In this document: in pieces, positions 1 through 9,786 of the stretch
How positions within the stretch are numbered: position 1 is the first letter of the stretch
Layout of the letters: every line of letters starts with the position of its first letter
Origin: Phoronis ovalis
Taxonomy: Eukaryota; Phoronida; Phoronidae
Direction: 5' to 3'
Length of the DNA: 19,792 bases
NCBI GenBank assembly: GCA_028565635.1
Contig: JAOXYB010012900.1
Coordinates: forward strand, 1-19,792
Translations under genes and position numbers: made by a program
Notes under the pieces: model-generated
What the model was told of the DNA's origin: nothing
Seen by the model: the letters and a program-made list of their open reading frames with translations, nothing else
The model's database searches: none

Positions 1-17
1 TCAGTTTGCGTAAAAAT

Positions 18-150
18 GGATTGCTATTCAAATATTTTAAAATTTTGGATTGCTACCCTTATATTTCACAAAATTCGAATTGCTACCCTTATATTTAAAA
101 CAAAATTGGATTGGGTTTGCCACTGCAAGCTAAAACTTTGGATTGGGTTC
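18..150. repeat. Diverged short tandem repeat, five units of about 29-32 bp
   Basis: Five units begin near 18, 47, 76, 108 and 140. Each opens with a form of GGATTGCTA or GGATTGGGT, and each except the last is followed by an A/T-rich tail ending in AAAATT or AAACTT. Units 2 and 3 are the most alike, sharing ATTGCTACCCTTATATTT. Units 4 and 5 share GGATTGGGTT. The array lies just beyond the EGF exon of the minus-strand lectin gene, so it is probably intronic. The plus-strand reading frame over it reflects the repeat and is not a gene. Confidence 0.75.
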
Positions 151-292
151 CGCTGCACATCCCCGTATTCAAAAAACCATGAGTACCCCCGAGATTTGTA
201 CCGCTATAAAGTATATAACCTAAATCGGAGTGTGCACCGGCGACATCTGGTTGACAATGTATGTAACCGGGTTGGGTTAATGGTTAACTTAC

Positions 293-2422
293 GATTACAT
301 CTGGGCGAGTAGTATTCATTTGGACAGGTGCAGTAATCAAATGCGGTACACCATCCACCATTTAGACAATTGGTATTACCAAATGTTCCAAAACACTTAG
401 CTGTATGAAAAATAAAAATAAACGTATTGCAGTTATATAGGAGACAATTTTATTAGATCTTCATTTAATTGATTAGTGATGTCCAGGATCTTTTGAACTC
501 GACTGAACTAAAACTAATGATAAAAGTGAAAACAATGATTGAATTAAATATAATTTTTTGAACAATCACAAAAGCTAATGCTAATTTATTGTTTTCAAGT
601 AACAGTATTTTAACTTATTAGAATACAGTTCGGTAAAAATTGTGAAATTTAATGCAATACCTTGTGATAATGTGTATGTACTTGTAATGTTATCTTTGTT
701 ATCCACTTATTGTTTATTAGAAACAATAAAGTTTAGCAAATAAACTAATTTCTAATAAAATTCAATCACAAATTACCTAACCCAAGTGAACCAACCTAAG
801 TATAAACCGGATAATTAAACGAATATCAAATATCTCTTGAACTAACGCAGATCACTTTCGACTTGAAACTTTGCGGATATCTTATCGCGTCATATTCCAG
901 CGACAGTTGACGTTAAGATACTACTATGATAATACAAAAATCAACCCGCCTCCTCATCTTCACTACCCAATTTTACCGAATCCTTTTAGTTGATTCAATA
1001 AGATAATTACTAAATAATTGCAAAATTGTCCCCGGGATGCAAGGGCTAACAATACTAGTATGTATAGCTACATAAAACATGTAAATATAGTTTGGTAAAA
1101 ATTGTAAAATCTTATAATGCGATACTTGTATGTAATAATTTATATGTACTGTCGTATATACTTGTAATGTTAATTTTGGTGTATGCAGTTATTTTTAAAT
1201 AGAAGCAATATAACGGAATTGCCGTTCTCAAAATATAGGCTTTCGCCGGATTTGAAAATATGAAAAAATAAATATCTACCACCACACGTTGCTACAACTT
1301 TCAAGTATTTGTGTATGCCTCGGCACGGATCACCACCAAAGTTAGAATTTTTTATGCCGAGACTGCAAGACGATTTATCTTGGCATTGCCTCTGAGTATA
1401 CGACAGTCCATCCATTTCGCAAGTCGTACTCCCCGTATAGTCATTACTTTGACAGTATGCGGTACTGGTGCGTCCGTAGACTGCGGATTCTATGTTGAGA
1501 CCATAGTTTGGGTTGTTGCAATACAAAGTCCATGTTTGATGTTCACACAAGTAATGACTGTCTGATCGCTTATGTCGTCCAGATACTGAACGTTTGTTTA
1601 CTGCTAATTCGGTGAAGTTATACGAGTGTCCATGATAACGTTTACCGTCTTTTGTAAATTGATAGTTGTCCACTGTTAGGTATGTCACGTCGTCATCATT
1701 GTCTGATGTTTTCAGTTTGCCCTTCACCATCAACGATGTTGAACTGAAACTAATGAAACAAGACGAAAAGTGTTAAAATATACAAGTTATCGTAAATAAG
1801 AATAAAGGTCAAATATCTCGTTTTTATTCAACAATAATTAAAAACATTTCGGCTACAAAATAATTTCTCATTTTTATGACTCGCATTTACAAGGTTCCTT
1901 TACATTTTACTTAAACGTTGCAGTAAGGAATCGAAAACGTTTGCAGTATCGAAAACATTAGCACTTAATGAGTTGACATCTGAAGTTTAAAACCGCATTT
2001 AATGCTAATGTAATGATAGATAAAACGCATAGGGAACATAAACTAATATTTTGTTAACGTACAGCCACTAGTGCCTGTGAGCCTTCGCAGCGCGTAAAAA
2101 CAAAATGCAGAAAGTGCCATCTTTTTTTTGATACCTTGATAATAGCTTCAAAAGACTCCTACCAAAACTTGACTTTCCGCGGTTACATAATTGAAAACTT
2201 TATGAATTATTCTGAAATTCCAGTCATCGGACAACAAACTCACAAGGGCACAAATTGAATTATAATTATTCCTAGAGAAATTTTATTTCTTTTTTATTTC
2301 AAAGTTAATCTCGAAAAATCACGAAATGTTAAAATTACTGTACACATTTGTAATCAGTCTATAATTATACATACCACCAAATATAAATCAACAGCTCCAA
2401 AAGCAGCAACATTATGATTTAC
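293..2422 (-). CDS. Secreted SUEL-type lectin with EGF-like domain, 5' part of gene (partial)
   Basis: Three phase-compatible exons read on the minus strand. Exon 2422-2375 holds ATG at 2412-2410 and encodes a hydrophobic signal peptide (MLLLLELLIYIW), ending two bases into a codon before donor GTATGT. Exon 1743-1280 follows acceptor TTTCAG and ends before GTAGAT. Exon 400-293 follows TACAG and ends before GTAAGTT, one base into the next codon. In the joined protein, residues 69-73 (RHKRS) match a furin site and NFT at 55-57 is a glycosylation sequon. Residues 79-166 form a SUEL/rhamnose-binding lectin domain with eight cysteines, YGR at 102-104, DPC at 151-153 and KYL at 158-160. Residues 170-202 form an EGF-like domain with six cysteines spaced x8, x5, x5, x1, x8. 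Known SUEL proteins bind rhamnose or galactose and act outside the cell. The ligand here is inferred. The gene continues past base 1. Introns 401-1279 and 1744-2374 hold no other supported gene. Confidence 0.82.
621..733. repeat. Intronic repeat, copy A (pairs with 1084-1216)
   Basis: This AT-rich segment resembles 1084-1216 in the same orientation. Shared blocks in order are GGTAAAAATTGT, a form of AATGCAATAC, TATGTACT, ACTTGTAATGTTA and AGAAACAAT. Copy B has an insertion of about 20 bases in the middle. Both lie in the intron between the lectin and EGF exons. It could be a local duplication or two members of a small dispersed family. No coding sense is visible. Confidence 0.55.
1084..1216. 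repeat. Intronic repeat, copy B (pairs with 621-733)
   Basis: This is the second member of the pair described at 621-733. It lies about 65 bases beyond the donor site of the lectin exon, on the intron side. The longest shared block is TACTTGTAATGTTA. Nothing suggests that it is an exon. Confidence 0.55.
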
Positions 2423-5400
2423 CTGCAAAGAATTTGTTAATAAAACTAAAATATTTTCTAGAAATGCACAAAACAGTTTCGCAGAAATGTTCTAAACATT
2501 ATCGATTATTTAAGACGTACGTATAATCTCCATAATTTAGGTAAAATGTTTCACAGAGCTTTAAAAACAACTTTGCCATATGTCTGAAAAAAATAGCAAT
2601 CCGAGTTTCATGAAAATTGCGCCATTGCTCCCCGGAGGTAAAATCTATAGGAATTATAATTACTTCAGAATAATATTTACTATGTGTTTTACTTGTACTC
2701 TTGTCTTGCCACTGAAAATCCTCATGAGACCCGGGCGTGAGACACTTTGTACAGGCGTAAGAATATATTACAGACAAAAATAATTATATCCTCTTCCATG
2801 GGGTGGGCTGTGACAGTGTACAACAAAACGTAAAAACATCGGGCGTTTACTTTGTCAGTATGCATGATTCAACAATATGTACTTTTTACTATTGACAAGA
2901 TTCTTTCTTCTGCTTTATTAATTAAAGGACGAGATATATAGTCGGTGTTGAGTACTAAATAAATGCATTTTAAAGATAGCAATTCTGAACAATAAAAATG
3001 CGTATATTTAATATATAAATACTTCAAATTAACTGTGCTTGGAAAAACCTTCACAAATATTTTTACGACACATCTATAGTATAATTGAATTCTTTAAAAT
3101 GCGCATTTTTACGCTGCCTGCTATATTATAATATATAAGGATGTATCTAATATTATGCTTCTGCACTTATGTGCTCTGCATGATTCACCATGCAGTCCCT
3201 CTTTATGCTTCTGTAATGTATAGAAAACATAAAAATGCCGGCAATATTATTTTATTAAATCCTATGTCTTAGCTGGTAACAATAGTTTGTCAACCTGATA
3301 TTTGTTTTAATTATTTAATTAATTTATCTACCGATTTCTACCGTATAGTAGACCCTTGTTTGGAAGTAGAAAACGCAACAAACACCTTTCACACAACCAC
3401 ACACAGCATAATGTAGAAGTATCACTTTTAAGTCATGAGCATTATTATGTTTTTTATCATATAATTTATCCCTGTAATAAATTATTAGTTAATATATTAT
3501 AGCCTAAACCACCAGTTATTAATTTACCCGGATCTAGTAACTTCCATTAAACGTACGTCTAGTACAACCAGATGAATGATTTTGTTAAGAAACGTGTAGC
3601 TGTTCACATTCCATTGTTTCCTTTGACAATGAAAAATTCAAGGGTATTTATAGTCAATACCTTAAACAGGACACCGCCAAATCGCAATGTTTCGACAATT
3701 ACATTTTCCTAAAGGAAAAATAAAATAGAACTTATTACCTTGTTTTTTTTTGGTAAATTTCATAGCCAACATAAACGAATGTTTTCCTGGCGAAAAGAAT
3801 TTTCTTAGGTTTCAAGCTAAACACGGTGCATTCTTCATCGGAGAAGTATTATTGTAACAATATTAAATTAAGTCTGTATATGCTTGACATTATACCATAA
3901 CGAATATACAGAATAAGGTTTCTGTAACGTTGCAGGTTTAAATTGAAAATGATATGCTTTTGTCAATGCTTGTTACAAACTTTTAATAGCAGGACGTTTT
4001 TTAAAACGTTTTCTAAAAATTCGATTTTTATTTATTAACCGTTCGTATTCAAAATGATGGTCAATCTATTTGATCCAAAAGTATCCATATTCATCGTGCT
4101 ACTATAAAGTATTTTTGTTATAACAAACTTTACGAACACCAACGCAAGCTCATTTTTATGTAAAATGAACGTAAAGGACAATGGTGTAGAGCTAGGGATA
4201 ATTAGTATTCTTAGTATCGGAAGCCGACATCATAACAAAAGTGAACCGTAAGTGACTTTTGTTTATAACATTTCTTCAATGAACCACCCCCGCATCTTCA
4301 TGCTTGCTTGTTTTTTGCCGGTGTCAACATATTTATGTTTCCCACATGCCATGCATATTAATGTTTACTTATTTTTTTGACACTGAATGGCAAGATTGAA
4401 GAGACAGAGTTCGTTAACCTCTGATTGGTGCTATGATGAAAACGCTCGAAACAGAGCAAAGGCAAATTTAACTGTTACGACACCAGTGACAAGTCATGTA
4501 CCCGCATTACACAAGAACGAAATAGGAATGTAACATCGTTCCAAAATTCGCGGAAAGTTCGGAAAAGAGCATTTATTTTGAACAAAATCGCCGTCCTCGA
4601 AACTAAAAAAAAGTCGTTCTCTGAAATAAGATATATAAGGTATCATTGAAAGTAGGGGAACGTATAATTTCCAAGAAAGACAGCCGAAATAAACATTTCA
4701 AATACATCAAAAAGTTCACCTGCAGCGCGAATTTCGTTCTTGCATGATTATACGTTTACAACACAAAGACAATTCTCCTGTTTAATATTACCAGCATTTC
4801 ATCATACGATTATAATTAATAATATACCTAATGATGATGACGTTTTACCAGTTGTATTTACTTCCCTGGTTTCCTTGAAAATTTAAAAAAAGGTATGTTT
4901 TTTCATATACTTAGCAACATCCACGTTTTCTTGCAAGATAGGGTACTAAAATTCTGGAAATATGCTTGCTTAGGGTGTCATTTAAAAAATATGGAACTGT
5001 CATGACTGCACCTATTTCTGTTGAATGATGTCACCAGGGTCAGGAGCTTCTCGAGAAGGTACGGAAAACTAACAAGATAAATTTATTCAGACCGACACGA
5101 ACCGTTTTTTAAAACGTTGTTTTAAAAGATGAAGGGGTTAAATTCTAGTGAACTGTTTTTGACTCTTATGGTTTGATAAACCTCAAGTAATGATTTTCAC
5201 TTGTGATTGACGCAATACCTAGTGTGATAATGTTCATTATTGAAAAGTATTTAATACTATACAGATAATCCTTACCGTCACGCCACACTGACACTCTAAA
5301 TAATCCTAAATAAGCCTTTAATTAATTTTTTTTAAAGGTAATTTTCAAGTCGATAGAGTCCATAAAATTTGGTTAAAGGAAGCAGTCAAAAATGTTGTTT

Positions 5401-5691
5401 ATGGTGATATCACCACCGAAAGATGTTTGTAAGCTTAAACGGGGATGTAATCATAATCCATAAATCTCTAAACTACGGCCGGGCACCTCTATAATTTCCC
5501 GTCTGAATTTCTCAATTCTTAATAGTATAGACAAAAACCAGTTTTAATGATTATTTCATATTTGTATTTGAAAAATGGCAAGAAACTAATAAAATGTCAG
5601 TGAAGAAAGTCCATAATATTTAATAAATGGTTATCATGTTTTTAAAATGTGGTAATATTGCACTTTTTTTAAAGCAACTTAATTGCAAAAC
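2423..5691. other. Intergenic region, no supported gene
   Basis: About 3.3 kb of AT-rich DNA lies between the 5' end of the lectin gene and the 3' end of CFAP144. Short reading frames exist (for example minus 2777-2499 and minus 3054-2869), but none has a recognisable domain or convincing splice partners. The lectin promoter should lie here. An untranslated first exon is likely, because TTTGCAG (acceptor at 2424-2423) sits just before the signal-peptide exon. Around 4395-4430 there is CTGATTGG, an inverted CCAAT box, in slightly more GC-rich DNA. It is promoter-like but not assignable to a gene. A 16-base palindrome-like sequence, CGTTTTTTAAAACGTT, occurs at 3995-4010 and again at 5103-5118. 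Confidence 0.5.
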
Positions 5692-5697
5692 TTTATT
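5692..5697 (-). promoter_or_regulatory. Candidate polyadenylation signal for CFAP144
   Basis: AATAAA on the minus strand lies about 310 bases after the CFAP144 stop codon. It is the first canonical hexamer I find downstream on that strand. The cleavage site is not visible, so the 3' UTR length is inferred. Confidence 0.4.
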
Positions 5698-6008
5698 ACC
5701 ATAAAATGTGTTTTGATTTATAGACCATTATTAAATGGAATTCACTTTCAAAAAAATATGACACAAGTATACAAACAGCAAATTGTTATACAGTATTTGT
5801 CATACAAAATAGTACTTGATTATTATCTTTGACAAGCCTACTGGAGTTGTATACAATTATTATGCCTCTTTATATTGTATTTTGCTGTTGCGAATTAGCG
5901 AGTTGAACTTCAGGTCCAATCCTGTTCCCGGCCATCTACATTTTTCACATAATATCAACTGTTAAAAGTCTGTAACACAGAAATTCCATTTTCAAAGTGT
6001 TTATGCAA

Positions 6009-8630
6009 TCAGCCCATGTTCTCTGATTGCTCCTTGAATCTCCAATAGGCATCCATATATTTTGTTATTGCTGTATTTTGTCTAGGGAAGCTTAATCTTC
6101 TATCAGATCTATCTGCATCAATCTGAAAAACAAAGGAATATTAGCATTACTTTTGAAAATCTGGGTATACATAATATGTTTCTACATATATAAAGATAGA
6201 TTTTAAAGTCAATTTTAAGACTTTTTTGGTTTAAATTAAATGTAAACAACAACATCAAAATCCAAGTGAGTTCAACAGTATGGTGTTTACTATGAACTAC
6301 AGACTTTTTAATTAAAAGTGGTAAGTATTAAAACAGCTTTAAAAAAACAGTGTACGTGTAGAAAATGCACTTTTACATTCCATGAAAGAAGCTGGTGCAA
6401 CTATTTGTGTAGGAGTTAGCGGGGAACTCAGTACCAGATTTAAGATAGCACAGATCATTTGATTGAACCCCCTCAAATCAGTAAATATACAGTAATATTT
6501 CTTTTTGTCTCTTTTATTTACTTCCTTTAAATTGAAAATTTCAACTCAAACCTGCATCTACCCATTAAACTCTTTTGGTTTCTGTACTGGGTTTGTCCCT
6601 GGGGGTGCATACCATAAAAAAGTGGGTACCCATGTTTCAACATGCAGTTTTGGGTGCAAATGCAAAAAGTATACCCTTTCACAGTGTATTTCCTGAAAAA
6701 ATACTACCCTAATGAAGTGTTTCTTTTTATTAGCAACAAAAGAGCATTGACCTGAATAGGTATTGCCATTTTTGGAATTTTATTAATGGTGGGATTAAAG
6801 GGATCCAAGTATCTCAGATAAAAAATCAATATCCATGATACCTAGATGACAACCCTAAGGCACCCCCTTTTTTGTAATTTTTGGGGAAAACCATACTCTA
6901 TACACGTAACACACTTTATGTGCCTAATCCTCAAAAGGTACCCTCTTTTTATGGTATGCCCCGGGGTTTCTGTACACCAGGGAGTTTGAGCTTAAAAGCT
7001 TGACCCCCCCCCCAAAAAAATGGTTAGTATAGAAATATATGTAATCTTTTAATGTTAAATGTAACAGTATTTAAATATACAAAAGAGTACGTAACCGCAA
7101 AGCAAAAGCTTAAAAACTGTAAATATCACCTGTTGGAGATATTGTCCCATTAACAAAACAATCCAATTTTGTTAGTAGTCATAACATTTTGAAGTAAAAG
7201 ATATACCAAGTTTTAAGTGTGAATGTTCTTTTTCTTTATTGGAAAAAAAAATATTGGATCAGATCCAAATATTGGATCATCTATCTAAAATATTACAGTA
7301 AATGAAAGCAAACGAAAAACAGAGGAGAATAAAAAGTAGAAAACAACATAAAGCCTTGAAGGATACAATTAGTCCCTTACAAAACAGAAGGTAATGATCC
7401 AGATTAGACATGTACCAAACTAATATGTAACATTTAAAAGTGAAAATTGATGAATTTTTGATAGGTATCATAAATAATTTCTTACCAATGGTCTTGTAAT
7501 CCATCCAACTTCTTGGGCTTCTGTTTGTGGAAATGTATACTTTTTGACTGGTTCTAAAGTTGCACGTTCAATAACTTTACGAAAATGAGCTATAAATAAT
7601 AATGATATTGAGAAAACAGTGTTTATTATTGGAAATAAGAAAATACATCATATGTTTCAAATAAAAAAAATCCCAACCATGCCACTCTTTCCTACAATGC
7701 ACATCATACTGTTCCAAGCCAATATTCTTACGTTCAGTATGCGTGCCTTGAGACTGTTTCACTTAAATGCATAAGACATGAATTATTTTTGCTATTATCA
7801 GTATTTTCTTCATGATATGCATAATACAGTATACAACATAACAAATTAAAAAAATATAAGAAATGAATAATTTATTTATAATTTAACTTACGATCTTCTT
7901 CCCCCTCTTCTGTATCATGTGATGAATTAGGTTTCCCTGCTATTGTATGAACTGAAATAAATTTGATGGAAAAGTGTTATCACTTTATTCAAGATGCCTA
8001 ATGTATCAAAACAAGGATTTAATGATAGTGAATGATGATCTAGCATGTGATTAGTAACAAATACAATACTTTTTCTACGGGATGCAATCACTCTGTGAAT
8101 ATTTCTACGCTTTATGAAACATTCTCATGTATTATGTTTTGCATCAGTAGGAAAACTGTAATATAAACATCAATTCTAGTCATATTATAATATCCATTTG
8201 ATGTACTTTTGATCATAGCTGCCTCATTGTGACAAATAATGTGACAAATATAGGCTCATCTGTTTAGTTAGATTGAAATAATATACTACAATGTAACATT
8301 CACTGAACATGAAACACAATCACCATCCTAGAGTAGAATTACTGTCAGTCTGTCAACTTCTTTATTGCAATGCAAAACAAAATATAGTGGGTAAAACACC
8401 GCGGGGAAAACACAGTTAATAAACTACAAGTCAAAAGTAATAAAATATATAAGAATAAAGTCATAAACTGTTGTGCAAAAACACTCACTTTTGTTGAACG
8501 GGTTTACACTGTAATTTGTGTAGAGTTGTTGGTTCCTGAGTTCCTTATGAATTGTTTCACATAAAATAGCTTCTTGATGTACATAATTAGTTGGTTCCTT
8601 CTCCCGATCTTTTGACACTGCTTTAGCCAT
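6009..8630 (-). CDS. CFAP144: CFAP144 (FAM183A) cilia- and flagella-associated protein, complete
   Basis: Four coding exons: 8630-8489, 7951-7892, 7589-7486 and 6122-6009. All join in phase with GT donors (GTGAGT, GTAAGT, GTAAGA) and AG acceptors, giving about 139 residues. The human protein is close in length, about 134. Conserved blocks seen are HQEAILCETIHKELRNQQLY and NYSVNPFNKIHT near the N-terminus, QTEAQEVGW in the middle, and DRSDRRLSFPR followed by a C-terminal tail ending in ENMG. The family is a small ciliary protein of motile axonemes, where it is a candidate microtubule inner protein. There is no signal peptide and no membrane segment. The ATG at 8630 is the first in frame with the conserved block. 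It stands head to head with FZR1. Intron 3 (6123-7485) contains a transposon copy. Introns 7590-7891 and 7952-8488 hold nothing else supportable. I am confident of the family from the blocks named. The exact N-terminal start is slightly less sure. Confidence 0.88.
6588..6966 (+). mobile_element. Non-autonomous DNA transposon copy 1, in CFAP144 intron 3
   Basis: The left inverted repeat (6597-6630) and right inverted repeat (6937-6966) share CATACCATAAAAA and GGGTACC when one is reverse-complemented. They are edged by CCCTGGGGG and CCCCGGGG. A direct repeat of nine bases, TTTCTGTAC, lies at 6579-6587 and 6967-6975 and extends to eleven with GG. It is a candidate target-site duplication. Inside, GTGGGTACCCATGTT, one CCCTAATGAAGTG unit (6707-6719), a TGACCTGA block and CACGTAAC match the copy at 10131-10643 in the same order. 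No protein is encoded. The left end has about nine extra bases before the repeat, so the exact left edge is uncertain. The superfamily is unassigned. A 9-bp duplication would suit a Mutator-like element. Confidence 0.72.
7004..7020. repeat. Homopolymer pair C10-A7
   Basis: Ten C residues followed directly by seven A residues, inside CFAP144 intron 3 and just right of the transposon copy. It is low-complexity and likely length-variable. No function is indicated. Confidence 0.8.
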
Positions 8631-8950
8631 GATAAGAATGTTTAAAAATCTAAAATTACAACGGTATACGCTTCGAACAGATTGTATGAGTGACAAACTG
8701 CTTTGAATTCTCTGCCTTGTAAATAACTTGTTACTAGGAACCGTAACTAGGCACTTCGACTTCTTCCGTCAAATACGAATTTATGAGTTAAGAAGAAACC
8801 TTTGATACATTTCGAGAATCAAAGATTTCATTTACTGCTAAATTATAAAAAAAATGAAAATTTTGTTAATATTGATAGTTTTTGATAAACAGATGTTTTT
8901 TTTAATATATTCCCACAATGCAATACGATAACGCCATCTTGGTTTAAAAT
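8631..8950. promoter_or_regulatory. Divergent CFAP144 / FZR1 promoter with ZNF143-like and YY1-like sites
   Basis: Only about 320 bases separate the CFAP144 start codon (minus) from the inferred 5' end of the FZR1 transcript (plus). At 8910-8921, TTCCCACAATGC fits the ZNF143/THAP11 (SBS) core TTCCCANAATGC. At 8932-8942, CGCCATCTTGG matches the YY1 motif read in reverse (AAGATGGCG). The two sites are ten bases apart. No TATA box sits at a convincing distance. Both motifs are known from TATA-less, often bidirectional promoters of widely expressed genes. Their use here is inference from motif matches alone. Two similar 12-base elements, GTTACTAGGAAC (8730-8741) and GTAACTAGGCAC (8743-8754), lie nearer CFAP144 and loosely recall ciliary X-boxes. 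Confidence 0.6.
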
Positions 8951-9008
8951 CTTGAGTTTTTGTTTTGAATTGTGTTTTTGTGTGTTTTGTGTGCAACAAG
9001 GACTAAAG
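8943..9008 (+). other. FZR1: Inferred untranslated first exon of FZR1
   Basis: A T/G-rich leader ends AAAG before the strong donor GTATGT at 9009. A matching acceptor, TATCCTAG, ends at 9763, so the second exon begins at 9764, 23 bases before the FZR1 ATG. The left edge is a guess: it is set just after the YY1-like site, which in known promoters often lies at or just below the transcription start. There is no coding sense in the exon. The intron 9009-9763 contains nothing else I can name. Confidence 0.45.
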
Positions 9009-9786
9009 GTATGTAATTATGAGTTGATTTGATTGCTGGAATGCTTTCAAACTGTAAAACCGAAGTATATTAGCGACATTTATGTACTAAGACATAAAAT
9101 TATTAACGATAATGGTGAATTCACCAGAATATAGTTATCTCCCCTGATATATATGAGGCAATCGGGTATTTTTAAATATTTGAATTCGAAAGCTCCACAG
9201 TTTCTGCTGTTTTAATTATATCTGTTTCTTGTATGGCTTAAACGATCCTTTTAAAGGACTAATTTATAATCAATGCATTTTTTAATTGTTAAAATAAACA
9301 TGTATACATTGATATCGCTCGATCGACAATTAAAAGAAAGTATTCTGCTTCAGCCTTCACTCCTTCAGTGAGGACATATTTAAGTTTTGTATGTATTTTG
9401 ATTAATACAGTCTTTTCAGATGTAGTAGCTATTACTTAAAGAATTTGGGTGAAAATAGCCTCAGGGTTTTTACTGTGTTGTTTCATGCACAAACATTATG
9501 AGTACTATGAGGGTATGAGGCTACTGTGTCTGACAATGTTTACACAGGTGGCTGAGAGGTAAACAGGAACCTTTAGCATCTAATGTTCACTCAACTCGAC
9601 ACAGAATTTACTAAATCCCACACTTTTATGCTTTTCTAGGCTGTGACTAAGTTATAATTTCTTGAAGATGTTATAGACTCCCAGATTTAGACGATTTACT
9701 TCATATCTGCTGAATATTAATTAATCGTAGGATATATAAAACTAAGAGTTTTGTGTATCCTAGATTAACCAAACATAACGTGGCAA

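Noticed and set aside
16-312. Open plus-strand frame of 98 residues
   Set aside because: It translates the short tandem repeat and the antisense of the EGF exon and its donor. No domain or codon bias supports it.
503-530. Acceptor-like sequence on the minus strand resembling the lectin exon acceptor
   Set aside because: The frame behind it stops after about a dozen residues and shows no lectin similarity. The order of similar blocks is not colinear with the real exon, so an exon duplication is not supported.
1311-1565. Plus-strand frame opposite the lectin exon
   Set aside because: It is the antisense shadow of the SUEL domain, which is well supported on the minus strand.
2499-2777. Minus-strand frame of 92 residues with a few cysteines
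   Set aside because: There is no recognisable family, no convincing splice partners in phase with the lectin gene, and ordinary AT-rich composition.
4163-4257. ATG-led stretch ending at GTAAGTGA, looking like a first exon (MNVKDNGVELG...)
   Set aside because: It is only 28 codons, has no downstream exon that joins to it, and the protein is not recognisable. A chance donor is more likely.
5896-5935. tRNA-like words, AGCGAGTTGAA and GGTCCAATCC
   Set aside because: The A-box-like and B-box-like words are far too close together, and no cloverleaf can be drawn.
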